Part shown: positions 7,725-15,825 of the stretch, piece after piece | Layout: each line of letters starts with the position of its first letter | How positions within the stretch are numbered: position 1 is the stretch's first letter | Assembly: GCF_001881565.1 (NCBI RefSeq) | Contig: NZ_MPDJ01000001.1 | Coordinates: forward strand, 1,843,615-1,907,614 | DNA length: 64,000 nt | Direction: 5' to 3' | Source: Eisenbergiella tayi | Lineage (GTDB): Bacteria > Bacillota > Clostridia > Lachnospirales > Lachnospiraceae | The notes under the pieces: generated by a model | Database searches by the model: none | Told to the model about the DNA's origin: nothing | What the model saw: only the letters and a program-made list of their open reading frames with translations | Translations under genes and position numbers: made by a program

Positions 7725-7767
7725 AAAGGAAAAGCAGCCCATAAACAGGAACTGCTTTTCCTTTTTC
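7725..7767 (+). terminator. Partial terminator/stabilising hairpin between binding protein and permeases
   Basis: AAAGGAAAAGCAG (7725-7737) and CTGCTTTTCCTTT (7752-7764) form a perfect 13-bp stem followed by further T residues. No promoter is evident between it and the permease at 7795, so it probably attenuates transcription or protects the mRNA 3' end. Confidence 0.75.
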
Positions 7768-7794
7768 AAACAAGGTAAGGGGGTAGTAAAAAGT

Positions 7795-8676
7795 ATGGCT
7801 AAGAAAAGAGCCCGGTATGGCTTTCTCTTTGTTTTACCTTATATCGTTGTTTTTCTTATATTTCAGTTGTACCCGATTATTTATACATTCTTTTTAAGTA
7901 TGGAAGACGGAGCAACGGCGGGATTTATTGGCCTGAAGAATTATCAGCGTCTTGCTGTTGACGAAGTGTTTTGGAAAAGTGTGGGAAACACCTGGATTAT
8001 CTGGCTTGGCTGTATCATACCGCAGATTATATCCGCGCTGGTGCTGGCCGTCCTTTTATGCCAGTACAAACTGAAAGGCGCCAATGTGTTTCAGGCAATG
8101 TTCTATCTGCCCAATTTAGTTACGGCTGCCTCAATCGGTATTCTGTTCAGCGTGCTGCTTGACTGGCAGACGGGTACCGTCAATAAAATCTTATTATCCA
8201 TGAATCTGATCCATGAACCTGTAAAATGGATGGGAAATCCGGTATTTGCCAGAGGCCTGACCTCTCTCATCCAATGGTGGATGTGGTTCGGGCACAGCAC
8301 GATCATTCTTACGGCAGGAATCAAGGCAATTTCTACGGATGTGATTGAAGCCGCCGTGGTAGACGGATCTAACAGCAGACAAAGATTTTTTTACATTACA
8401 ATGCCTCTGATAAGACCCACTTTATTATATGTTGCAGTCACTTCTCTGATTGGCGGAATGCAGATTTTTGATATCCCGATGGCCCTGACGGGAGGAACCG
8501 GAGAACCCCAGAAGTCGCTTATGACAATGGTTTTATATTTATATAACACCGCATTTAAGAATAAAAATTATGCATACGGGGCAACGGTTTCTTATGGATT
8601 ATTCATAATAATCCTGATAGTATCTGTTCTGTTTTTCAGAGTTCTCAACCCTAAGCAGGAAGGAGAGGAGTCATGA
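7795..8676 (+). CDS. Sugar ABC transporter permease (MalF/UgpA type)
   Basis: 293-aa inner-membrane subunit with about six hydrophobic segments, beginning FLFVLPYIVVFLIFQLYPI. The ATPase-docking EAA loop is seen as EAAVVDGSNSRQRFFYITMP. It pairs with the second permease, whose ATG overlaps its stop by 4 bp, indicating translational coupling. No ATP-binding subunit is encoded here; CUT1-type importers in Firmicutes commonly share a multi-task MsmX-like ATPase, so one elsewhere is inferred. Start ATG 7795 follows a G-rich GGTAAGGGGG site. Confidence 0.93.
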   Translation: MAKKRARYGFLFVLPYIVVFLIFQLYPIIYTFFLSMEDGATAGFIGLKNYQRLAVDEVFWKSVGNTWIIWLGCIIPQIISALVLAVLLCQYKLKGANVFQAMFYLPNLVTAASIGILFSVLLDWQTGTVNKILLSMNLIHEPVKWMGNPVFARGLTSLIQWWMWFGHSTIILTAGIKAISTDVIEAAVVDGSNSRQRFFYITMPLIRPTLLYVAVTSLIGGMQIFDIPMALTGGTGEPQKSLMTMVLYLYNTAFKNKNYAYGATVSYGLFIIILIVSVLFFRVLNPKQEGEES

Positions 8677-9497
8677 AAAAGATAAAGCTCTCCAGAATCA
8701 TTATCTATATTTTACTGATATTGCTTACAGTCATTTGTTTTCTGCCTTTTTATATCATGATCATTAATGCCACACATTCCAGCAATGAGCTGATGACAGG
8801 CTTGTATTTACTTCCCGGAACCTCCATCCTTCAGAATTATTTGAATATGAGAGAAATGATACAGATTGGCAGAGGATTTTTGAACAGCGTGATTATTTCC
8901 TTTTCCTCCACGCTGCTGAGCGCCTATTTCGGCGCGCTGACCGCTTTTGGCCTTTCCAAATACAAGTTCAAAGGCCAGGGTATTGTATTCGGTATCGTCA
9001 TGGTTTCCATGATGATTCCTTCGCAGCTGGGAATCATCGGGTTCTTCCGGTTATGTAAGTTCATGGGGATCTTAGATACCTTTTTCCCGCTTATCCTGCC
9101 CGGGATTGCCAATGCGAGTACGGTGTTTTTCATTATGCAGTATATGAAATCCTCTTTGCCGGATTCTCTGCTGGAAAGCGCCAGGATAGAGGGCTGCAAC
9201 GAGTTTATTATCTTTAACAGAATCGCTCTGCCGATGGTAAAACCGGCTATTGCAACGATGTCTATTTTCAACTTTGTGGGAAGCTGGAATAACTTCATGA
9301 CGCCTATGATTGTGTTGTTTAACCAGAAAAATTTTACGCTTCCCCTGCTTATTATGAATCTTAGGGGAACCTTTAACAGGGATTACGGAGCTACCTATCT
9401 GGCTATCGCCATGTCGATTGTCCCCATAATGATTGTATACGCATTTGTATCACGTACTATTACAGAAGGATTGACGGCGGGAGCCGTAAAAGGTTAA
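8673..9497 (+). CDS. Sugar ABC transporter permease (MalG/UgpE type)
   Basis: 274-aa membrane protein with six predicted segments, typical in length for the second CUT1 permease. The EAA loop reads ESARIEGCNEFIIFNRIALP. The C-terminus FVSRTITEGLTAGAVKG is the usual end of this subfamily. The start overlaps the preceding stop in an ATGA arrangement, and GGAGAGG lies just upstream within the previous gene. It is followed after 19 bp by the GH43 gene, so uptake and hydrolysis are co-transcribed. Confidence 0.94.
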   Translation: MKKIKLSRIIIYILLILLTVICFLPFYIMIINATHSSNELMTGLYLLPGTSILQNYLNMREMIQIGRGFLNSVIISFSSTLLSAYFGALTAFGLSKYKFKGQGIVFGIVMVSMMIPSQLGIIGFFRLCKFMGILDTFFPLILPGIANASTVFFIMQYMKSSLPDSLLESARIEGCNEFIIFNRIALPMVKPAIATMSIFNFVGSWNNFMTPMIVLFNQKNFTLPLLIMNLRGTFNRDYGATYLAIAMSIVPIMIVYAFVSRTITEGLTAGAVKG

Positions 9498-9516
9498 TGA
9501 AGAAAGGAATTATATT

Positions 9517-10785
9517 ATGAACCCGATTTTACCGTCCCAGTATTATATACCGGATGTTGAGGCTCGAAAAGATGAGGATGGCAATATTTATTTATATGGC
9601 TCAAAAGACTGCTGCGGCAATGATGAATACTGCAGCTACGAATATCAGGTGTTTTCCAGCAGTGACATGAAGAATTTCCAGGCACATCCTGTGTCTTTTA
9701 TTTCCTATGATGAGGCCTCCCACATGGCAGCCCATGGAAAAATGCCTTTATATGCGCCGGATTGTCTGAAAATCAAGGACAGATATTGTCTGTTTTATTG
9801 CTTGTCGGATGGATCGGAAGGCGTGGCTTTTTCGGAAAGTCCAACAGGCCCCTTCACGGATGCGGTTCCTATAGCCGGAGCGGACGGAACACAGATTGAT
9901 CCCGCTGTTTTTAAGGATGATGACGGCCAGGTGTACTATTTTTGGGGCCAGGGAAGCCTGAGAGGGGGAAAACTGTCGGAGGATTTATCGGAAGTGATTC
10001 CCGAGACGATGGTTAAGGGAATATTAACGGAAGACAGAGATGGTTTTCATGAGGGAATATCAATCAGAAAAAGAAACGGTATCTATTATCTCGTCTATGC
10101 GGACAGCTCCCGCGGAAGGCCGACATGCCTGGGATATGCGATGAGTGATAAGCCGCTCGGCCCCTATACGAAAAAAGGGATTATCATTGATAATACAGGA
10201 TGTGATCCGGCAAGCTGGAACAACCATGGATCGATCGAAGAATATCAGGGAAAATGGTATGTCTTTTATCATCGTTCCTCTCATAACAGTGAATTCAGCC
10301 GCAGAGTCTGTGTGGAAGAGATATTTTTTGAAGAGGACGGAACGATAAGAGAGGTTCTGATGACGAGCCAGGGAACGGAACCCCCGATACCCTGCAAAAG
10401 AAAACTTCCCGCATCGGCTTTGTGCCGGCTGTCGGGGAAATGCTACTTTGATGCCTACAGCAGCAGGGATATGCATTATGAGTATTTAACCAATATCCAC
10501 AACGGCGACTGGGGCGTTATCCGGTATATGGATTTCAACTGTGAAATCCGGGGTATTTCCCTCTCCTGTTCCAGCAGCACCTATGGAGGTACTGCGGAGA
10601 TCTATATTGACAGCATGGAATCAGAATGCCTCGCCAAAGTCGAGATAAAGAGGACCGGCGGAAAATTTGATTTTCAGCAATTTGACAGTCCTGTGCGTGT
10701 CCCTTCGGGAGTGCATGCGGTTTACATAAAATTCACCGGGATTGCCGGAAAGCTGATGGATCTGAAGGATATCATGTTTTATTAA
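9517..10785 (+). CDS. Glycoside hydrolase family 43 with C-terminal carbohydrate-binding-like domain
   Basis: 422-aa protein lacking a signal peptide, thus probably acting in the cytoplasm on imported oligosaccharide. The five-bladed propeller of GH43 is indicated by the three acidic residues expected in order: Asp13 in YIPDVEARK, Asp in GTQIDPAVFKD, and Glu in DGFHEGISI. The last ~120 residues (after ALCRLSGKCYFDA) look like a CBM6-type beta-sandwich ending in SGVHAVYIKFTG. GH43 enzymes with this layout are usually beta-xylosidases or alpha-arabinofuranosidases; the exact specificity cannot be read here. It is the last gene of the LacI-controlled operon and is followed by a strong terminator. 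Confidence 0.9.
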   Translation: MNPILPSQYYIPDVEARKDEDGNIYLYGSKDCCGNDEYCSYEYQVFSSSDMKNFQAHPVSFISYDEASHMAAHGKMPLYAPDCLKIKDRYCLFYCLSDGSEGVAFSESPTGPFTDAVPIAGADGTQIDPAVFKDDDGQVYYFWGQGSLRGGKLSEDLSEVIPETMVKGILTEDRDGFHEGISIRKRNGIYYLVYADSSRGRPTCLGYAMSDKPLGPYTKKGIIIDNTGCDPASWNNHGSIEEYQGKWYVFYHRSSHNSEFSRRVCVEEIFFEEDGTIREVLMTSQGTEPPIPCKRKLPASALCRLSGKCYFDAYSSRDMHYEYLTNIHNGDWGVIRYMDFNCEIRGISLSCSSSTYGGTAEIYIDSMESECLAKVEIKRTGGKFDFQQFDSPVRVPSGVHAVYIKFTGIAGKLMDLKDIMFY

Positions 10786-10813
10786 TTTAACATGTCATAT
10801 AAAAACCTGAAAG

Positions 10814-10850
10814 TACATGGATAATGAGTGGATTATCCATGTATTTTTTT
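10814..10850 (+). terminator. Terminator of the LacI/ABC/GH43 operon
   Basis: TACATGGATAAT (10814-10825) and ATTATCCATGTA (10832-10843) form a perfect 12-bp stem with a 6-nt loop, followed by seven T residues. A canonical intrinsic terminator. Confidence 0.92.
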
Positions 10851-11120
10851 GCCCTCTTTTTTTACGATTGCGAAAGAGAAAGTTTTTTATGGACTGCGCA
10901 CACACCGGCGGAAGAGGCGAAGCACGGGGCTGGTGGGTACTGTAACCTAATATGTGCAATTTTTAAGCATTTTTGTCCTTGCAAAGCACAAAAATGTGTA
11001 ATATGCTTATACCATAAACTTATGTCTCCGTTTTATGCTGACAGAGGCAGCTGATTGTATGGAACTCAGAAAATGGTCAAGAATAAATAGAGAGACAGAA
11101 AATAAGAAGGAGGTTTTATC
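10851..11120. other. Intergenic region upstream of trx
   Basis: No credible gene. It contains an inverted repeat CATTTTTGT (10968-10976) with ACAAAAATG (10988-10996), extended by AAGCAT and ATGCTT further out, which overlaps the trx promoter candidate and may be a regulator site. The rest shows nothing recognisable. Confidence 0.5.
10979..11007 (+). promoter_or_regulatory. Probable promoter of trx
   Basis: TTGCAA (10979-10984) and TATGCT (11002-11007) are separated by 17 bp. The -35 box sits inside the loop of the inverted repeat at 10968-10996. It would give a leader of about 107 nt. Confidence 0.5.
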
Positions 11121-11441
11121 ATGGAATATAAATTTACGACAGGAGATTTTGAAAAAGAGGTGCTGCAGTCGGACAAGCCTGTATTAGTTGATTTTTTTGC
11201 GGACTGGTGCGGTCCCTGTAAGATGATGGCGCCGGTTGTGGAGCAGCTGGCGGAAGAAATGGATGGAAAAGCCAAGGTTGGTAAGCTTAATATTGATGAG
11301 AATATGGATATTGCCGAGAAATACAGTGTGATGAATATCCCCACCTTCCTGATTTTCAAGGATGGCCAGGAAAAAGCCAGAATAGTGGGCGCGGTATCCA
11401 AAAATGAATTAATAAACAAACTGGAGCAGACGTTGGCTTAA
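11121..11441 (+). CDS. trxA: Thioredoxin
   Basis: 106-aa cytosolic dithiol oxidoreductase, the standard thioredoxin length. The active site is Trp29-Cys30-Gly-Pro-Cys33 in FFADWCGPCKMMAPV, and the cis-proline is in MNIPTFLIFKDG. It reduces protein disulfides and is itself recycled by thioredoxin reductase, which is not in this window. The ribosome site AAGAAGGAGG is strong. It is followed by its own terminator, so co-transcription with the antiporter operon is unlikely to be complete. Confidence 0.97.
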   Translation: MEYKFTTGDFEKEVLQSDKPVLVDFFADWCGPCKMMAPVVEQLAEEMDGKAKVGKLNIDENMDIAEKYSVMNIPTFLIFKDGQEKARIVGAVSKNELINKLEQTLA

Positions 11442-11458
11442 CAGCCAGCGTCCGTTTT
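11429..11458 (+). terminator. Terminator overlapping the trx stop codon
   Basis: GACGTTGGCT (11429-11438) pairs with AGCCAGCGTC (11443-11452), including one G-U pair, around TAAC, and is followed by CGTTTTCT. The TAA stop codon is in the loop. Confidence 0.75.
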
Positions 11459-11522
11459 CTCATGATGTAATTGTAATCCGGATGACAGATGAATTTTTTG
11501 ATTGATGAGGGGAAGGCATTTT

Positions 11523-11993
11523 ATGTACATACTCTTTTTTTTGCTGTGGGTAATCTTTAACGGGAAGGTTACGCTGGAAATAGTACTGTTCGGAATTGTA
11601 ATAGCAGGGGCCGTTTATGCCTTCTGCTGTAAGTTCCTGGACTACAGTCCCCGGAAGGACTGGCTTATCATGCGTAAGTTCGGTTATATTATTGCCTATC
11701 TGGGCGTGCTTATCTGGGAAATCGTCAAAGCCAATGCGGCAACTCTTAAGCTCGTAGCATCCCCTCATATCAGGGTTCAGCCTGTTATTGTCCGCTTTAA
11801 AACGGATTTGAAAACAAAAACTGCCAGAGTGCTTCTGGCTAATTCCATCACCCTTACGCCGGGAACCATTACGGTAGCCCTGCAGGACAATGAGTATACG
11901 GTGCATTGTCTGGACAGGCGTTTCAGTGAAGGGCTTTCGGACAGCGTTTTTGTGCGGCTTCTGCACAAAATAGAAGGGCAGGTGGCAGGATGA
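11523..11993 (+). CDS. mrpE: Mrp-type cation/proton antiporter subunit E
   Basis: 156-aa membrane protein with two or three N-terminal hydrophobic segments and a soluble C-terminal domain. The MrpE/MnhE signature is visible: SITLTPGTITVALQDNEYTV preceded by a leader helix rich in Leu/Ile. ATG 11523 is chosen because GAGGGGAAGG lies just upstream; earlier in-frame TTG and ATG codons at 11502/11505 overlap or precede that site. It is first in a ten-gene run in one direction; its stop overlaps the next start by 4 bp. MrpE is a small structural subunit of the multi-subunit Na+/H+ antiporter. Confidence 0.92.
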   Translation: MYILFFLLWVIFNGKVTLEIVLFGIVIAGAVYAFCCKFLDYSPRKDWLIMRKFGYIIAYLGVLIWEIVKANAATLKLVASPHIRVQPVIVRFKTDLKTKTARVLLANSITLTPGTITVALQDNEYTVHCLDRRFSEGLSDSVFVRLLHKIEGQVAG

Positions 11994-12331
11994 ACGGTTT
12001 GGAAAATGCATATGAAGCTGTGTTTACAGCAGCGTTGATTTTTCTCGGCTTTATGCTCCTTCTATGCCTCATAAGGGCTGTGAGGGGGCCTCGTGTGGCG
12101 GACAGGCTGGTGGCCGTAAATATGATGGGCACCATGGTCATGGTTATGATAGCCATCCTTGCGCTTTTGCTGCAGGAAGGCTATCTGGTGGATATCTGTA
12201 TTATCTACGCCATGATAAGCTTTCTTGCAGTCATTGTGCTGACCAAGGTATACATGGGAGTTTATCAGGAAACCAGGAAAAAAGACAGGAAAAAGGATAC
12301 GCCGGAGGAGGAAAATGCTCATGAATCTTGA
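11990..12331 (+). CDS. mrpF: Mrp-type antiporter subunit F
   Basis: 113-aa membrane protein with three hydrophobic segments, the usual MrpF/MnhF size plus a charged tail (residues 90-113). The conserved RAVRGPRVADRLVAVNMMGT and the acidic LVDICIIYAMISFLAV are family signatures. The start overlaps mrpE by 4 bp and its end overlaps mrpG by 17 bp, so the subunits are tightly coupled in translation. Confidence 0.93.
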   Translation: MNGLENAYEAVFTAALIFLGFMLLLCLIRAVRGPRVADRLVAVNMMGTMVMVMIAILALLLQEGYLVDICIIYAMISFLAVIVLTKVYMGVYQETRKKDRKKDTPEEENAHES

Positions 12332-12683
12332 ATTGCTCCGTTTTATAATCGGAACGGTGGTTCTTGCAGCAGGGCTGCTTACCTTTGCGATGGAGGTATT
12401 CGGATCCTACCGTTTTGAATTTGTACTGAACCGGATGCATGCTGCCGCGCTGGGGGACACGCTGGGGATCGGAATTTCCCTGACAGGCCTTATCATCATT
12501 TCCGGGCTGAATTTTACCAGCCTGAAGATGCTCCTGGTAATCATGTTTCTGTGGTTCGCATCCCCTGTTTCCTCCCATTTGATTTCCCGTCTGGAGGTTA
12601 TGACGGATGAAACCCTGAAGGAGCACTGTGAACTGGACTATGAAGAGGATGACAGGCTGGATCGGGAGGAGAAAGGAGAATGA
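12315..12683 (+). CDS. mrpG: Mrp-type antiporter subunit G
   Basis: 122-aa membrane protein, three hydrophobic segments. Recognised as MrpG/MnhG by YRFEFVLNRMHAAALGDTLG, close to the family motif around F-R-L-H-A-A-T-K-G-D-T-L-G. The last 25 residues are strongly acidic and probably cytoplasmic. ATG 12315 or the ATG two codons later (12321) could be used; GGAGGAGG lies just upstream. One base separates its stop codon from the next start. Confidence 0.92.
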   Translation: MLMNLELLRFIIGTVVLAAGLLTFAMEVFGSYRFEFVLNRMHAAALGDTLGIGISLTGLIIISGLNFTSLKMLLVIMFLWFASPVSSHLISRLEVMTDETLKEHCELDYEEDDRLDREEKGE

Positions 12684-12684
12684 T

Positions 12685-12954
12685 ATGCAGACATTTACTT
12701 ACCTGCTGATGGGCTTTCTGGTAGTATGTGCTGTTTCGGTGAGCTTCTCCAGGAACCTGCTGAATTCCATTTTGATTTTCATGTCTTACAGTCTGGTTAT
12801 GTCGATCATATGGATTCTTCTGGAATCCCCGGATCTGGCAATTACGGAAGCGGCTGTGGGGGCAGGGGTTACCAGCGTGCTTTTCTTTGTGACGCTGAAA
12901 AAGATCCATGCTATCCGGAGGGAGGACGACGAAGATGACAGAAAAGAAGAATAG
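12685..12954 (+). CDS. DUF4040/MbhD-like antiporter subunit
   Basis: 89-aa protein with three hydrophobic segments. The segment ESPDLAITEAAVGAGVTSVL is the hallmark of the MbhD/DUF4040 domain, which in canonical Mrp complexes is fused to the C-terminus of MrpA and in Mbh hydrogenases is a separate subunit. Here it is free-standing. ATG 12685 follows GAAAGGAG within the end of mrpG. It overlaps the following gene by 20 bp in a different frame. Confidence 0.88.
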   Translation: MQTFTYLLMGFLVVCAVSVSFSRNLLNSILIFMSYSLVMSIIWILLESPDLAITEAAVGAGVTSVLFFVTLKKIHAIRREDDEDDRKEE

Positions 12955-13903
12955 CCGTTTTTCCCGCTGGTTTTATGGGGAAGAGGATCCCCTGTTAGGC
13001 AAGGTGGAAATGAAGCCGCAGAAGGAATATAAGGAAGAGGAAGCCAGCGTCCAGGAAAGGATGCGGGAATACCGGCAGCTTCAGGAAAAGGTTTATGATA
13101 TGGAGCATAATAAGAAGCTCCTGCTGTTTAATAAGGCTTACCGGGTGATGGGCGTTATTTTCTGTATCTGCCTGATTGCCATTATGCTGGTGACGGTTTC
13201 TTATCTTCCCAGGACGGGAAATGCCTCCAATCCGGATAATAATGAGGTGTCGGAGCGGTATATTACCAAAGGGCTTCAGGAAACAGGGGCGGTAAACATT
13301 GTTACCGGCATGATCCTGGATTACAGGGCCTTTGATACATTTGGGGAATCCAACGTTCTGTTTATCGCCACGGTCACGGTTCTTATCTTGCTGCGTATTG
13401 ACAAGACGGACAAGAAGGAAGGGGAAAGCAGGGATAATGCTCTGACCCGGGCTGAAGCCGACGAGAACGACCGTATTTATGAGCCAAAAAATGATTTGAT
13501 CCTGCAGAAGGTAGCGGGTTTTCTGGTGCCGCTCATTATTATATTCGGCATTTATGTCATTCTGAACGGCCATCTGTCCCCCGGCGGCGGGTTTTCGGGC
13601 GGCGCGATTATCGGCGCGGGACTCATCCTGTATCTGAATGCCTTCGGGTTTGCGAAAACAGAACGTTTTTTCACGGAAAAGACTTATAAATGGATTTGCT
13701 TTTGTTCCCTGACCTGCTACTGTCTGGCGAAAAGCTATTCCTTTTATATGGGCGCCAACCATCTGCCAAGCGGGATACCCTTGGGGACACCCGGAGCCAT
13801 ACTGAGCAGCGGCCTGATACTGGTACTTAATATTTGCGTGGGCCTGGTGGTGACCTGTACCATGTACGCTTTTTATGCGTTGTTCAGGAAGGGGGGATTC
13901 TAG
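12935..13903 (+). CDS. mrpB: MbhE-MnhB fusion antiporter subunit
   Basis: 322-aa fusion. Residues ~1-70 are hydrophilic with a Glu/Lys-rich segment. Residues ~75-165 match MbhE (SERYITKGLQETGAVNIVTGMILDYRAFDTFGE, split here only for description). After a charged linker, residues ~190-320 match MnhB/MrpB (GHLSPGGGFSGGAIIGAG). In canonical Mrp the MbhE-like part is at the end of MrpA; here it is fused in front of the B subunit. The start at 12935 is preceded by GGAGGGAGG. The next gene starts 1 bp after its stop. Confidence 0.88.
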   Translation: MTEKKNSRFSRWFYGEEDPLLGKVEMKPQKEYKEEEASVQERMREYRQLQEKVYDMEHNKKLLLFNKAYRVMGVIFCICLIAIMLVTVSYLPRTGNASNPDNNEVSERYITKGLQETGAVNIVTGMILDYRAFDTFGESNVLFIATVTVLILLRIDKTDKKEGESRDNALTRAEADENDRIYEPKNDLILQKVAGFLVPLIIIFGIYVILNGHLSPGGGFSGGAIIGAGLILYLNAFGFAKTERFFTEKTYKWICFCSLTCYCLAKSYSFYMGANHLPSGIPLGTPGAILSSGLILVLNICVGLVVTCTMYAFYALFRKGGF

Positions 13904-13904
13904 G

Positions 13905-14279
13905 ATGGGCGGCAACCTTTTATCCAATTACGGGGAAGCGATTGCCATGATCCTGTTCGGCATCGGATTCTCCAACCTGCTTTTGCAGAAGAACCTGATA
14001 AAGAAAATAATCGGACTGAATATCATGGATACCGCAGTTTACCTGTTCCTTGCAGAAAAAGGCTATATCATGGGACGTAAGGCTCCTATCGTGGTGGATG
14101 GGGTCCAGACGGTGGTAAGCTATATCAATCCGGTTCCCAGCGGGCTGGTACTCACCGGCATCGTGGTGTCGGTTTCGGTAACGGCGCTGATGCTGTCTCT
14201 GACAATCCGTCTGTACCGCAGGTACCATACGCTGGATCTGGACGAGATTTCCGCCAGACTGAAAAAGGAGGGACTGTAA
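13905..14279 (+). CDS. mrpC: Mrp-type antiporter subunit C (NuoK-like)
   Basis: 124-aa protein with three hydrophobic segments, homologous to NuoK of complex I. Signatures: GIGFSNLLLQKNLIKKIIGLNIM and the buried acidic residue region, then PVPSGLVLTGIVVSVSVTAL. It is thought to form part of the lateral proton path between the large subunits. It starts 1 bp after the preceding stop and ends directly against the next ATG. Confidence 0.93.
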   Translation: MGGNLLSNYGEAIAMILFGIGFSNLLLQKNLIKKIIGLNIMDTAVYLFLAEKGYIMGRKAPIVVDGVQTVVSYINPVPSGLVLTGIVVSVSVTALMLSLTIRLYRRYHTLDLDEISARLKKEGL

Positions 14280-15773
14280 ATGGATTTTGTACAGAACTTT
14301 CCCTTCTTCTCCATTATTTTATCCATGTTTTCCGGCACGGTGAGCTCGGTTCTTCCGGCAAAGGCCGCCAAGTGGCTGAATACGGTTGTTATCGGAGCCG
14401 TGGGCTGTATGTCCGCCGTGCTGCTGGTGTACCTCATGGGTAAAGGAACCAGCTATACCTATATGATGGGCCATTTTCCGGCGCCCTGGGGAAATGAAAT
14501 CCGCGCGGGAGTTCTGGAAGCGGGTATGGCCCTCTTTTTCTGTATTATCATGCTCCTTTCCCTGATGGGCGGGCGCAAGAAGCTTCTGGGCGAGGTGGAA
14601 TACAGCAAGCACAATCTTTATTATATCCTCACGGATTTGCTGCTCAGTTCCCTTTTGGCCCTTGTATATACCAACGACCTGTTCACCGCCTATGTATTTG
14701 TGGAAATCAATACCATATCCGCCTGCGGCCTGATCATGATCAGGCAGAACGGAAGGACGATTGAAGCGGCGGTCAGATATATGATCATGAGCCTTCTGGG
14801 CAGTGGACTTCTGCTGGTGGGAATCAGCATGCTCTACGATATGACAGGCCATCTGCTCATGAGCAATATCAAGGAAACCGTGGGAGAGATAGTCGCCCAG
14901 GGGGAATTCCGGATGCCGCTGGTGGTGACCATCGGCTTAATCTGCGTGGGCCTTGCCATAAAAAGCGCCCTGTTTCCCTTTCACTCCTGGCTGCCTGATG
15001 CCTATGGCTATTCCACCGTATCTTCGGCGGCCATGCTTTCCAGCCTGGTATCCAAGGGTTATATTTTTCTGCTGATTAAGATTATTTACAGGGTAATCGG
15101 CTTTGATTTTATTGCGGAGAACAAGATAATCAACGTATTCTTCGTATTCGGGCTCATGGGGATGATATTCGGCTCCCTGAGCGCCATAAAGGAAAATGAT
15201 ATCCGAAGGATGATCTCTTTTTCCAGTGTGGCCCAGATTGGATATATTTACATGGGCTTCGGACTGGGTACGGAGATCGGCATGGTTGCCAGTATTTTTC
15301 ATATCCTTTCCCATGCCGCCACCAAATCACTCCTGTTTATCTCCGCTATCGGCCTTACGGATGTTTCCAAAGGCAGCAGGAAATTCCAGGATCTTACGGG
15401 GGCGGCCTACAGGCATAAAATCGCGGGAATCGGTTTTACCGTGGGTTCTTTGTCCATGGTAGGAATGCCTATGTTATCCGGCTTCGTGAGCAAGCTGCTC
15501 TTTGCCCAGGCTTCCATCGGACATGCTTATAAAATGCTTCCTGCCCTTATCGTACTGGGAATCAGCACGGTATTGAATGCTATTTATTTCATGAAAACGG
15601 TGATCCGGATTTTTGTTCCGGAAAGGCGTACGGACTGTGAGGTAATCACTATCGGCGCAGAAAAAACCTATACGGTTACCATTGTCCTTTTTATCTGCCT
15701 TAATATAGCCCTGGGCATGCTGTCCCAGCCCATTGTGAAATGGATCCAGTCGGGGCTGGCTATGTTCGGCTGA
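14280..15773 (+). CDS. mrpD: Antiporter-like proton-translocating subunit 1 (MrpD/NuoN type)
   Basis: 497-aa membrane protein with about fourteen hydrophobic segments. It carries the antiporter-family lysine motif IKSALFPFHSWLPDAYGYS in the broken helix and a conserved acidic residue in YVFVEINTISACGL. HILSHAATKSLLFISAIG is the second conserved helix with its lysine. First of four large paralogous channels in this operon. It is closest in form to MrpD/NuoN. The start abuts the mrpC stop. Confidence 0.92.
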   Translation: MDFVQNFPFFSIILSMFSGTVSSVLPAKAAKWLNTVVIGAVGCMSAVLLVYLMGKGTSYTYMMGHFPAPWGNEIRAGVLEAGMALFFCIIMLLSLMGGRKKLLGEVEYSKHNLYYILTDLLLSSLLALVYTNDLFTAYVFVEINTISACGLIMIRQNGRTIEAAVRYMIMSLLGSGLLLVGISMLYDMTGHLLMSNIKETVGEIVAQGEFRMPLVVTIGLICVGLAIKSALFPFHSWLPDAYGYSTVSSAAMLSSLVSKGYIFLLIKIIYRVIGFDFIAENKIINVFFVFGLMGMIFGSLSAIKENDIRRMISFSSVAQIGYIYMGFGLGTEIGMVASIFHILSHAATKSLLFISAIGLTDVSKGSRKFQDLTGAAYRHKIAGIGFTVGSLSMVGMPMLSGFVSKLLFAQASIGHAYKMLPALIVLGISTVLNAIYFMKTVIRIFVPERRTDCEVITIGAEKTYTVTIVLFICLNIALGMLSQPIVKWIQSGLAMFG

Positions 15774-15825
15774 TTTTATCAAATTCTTACCAGGCGCGGA
15801 AACGGCGCGCAGACAGGAGCTTTAT

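Noticed and set aside
10824..11054. 76-codon open frame after the GH43 terminator
   Set aside because: Begins inside the terminator stem, covers the trx promoter region and has no ribosome site or domain.
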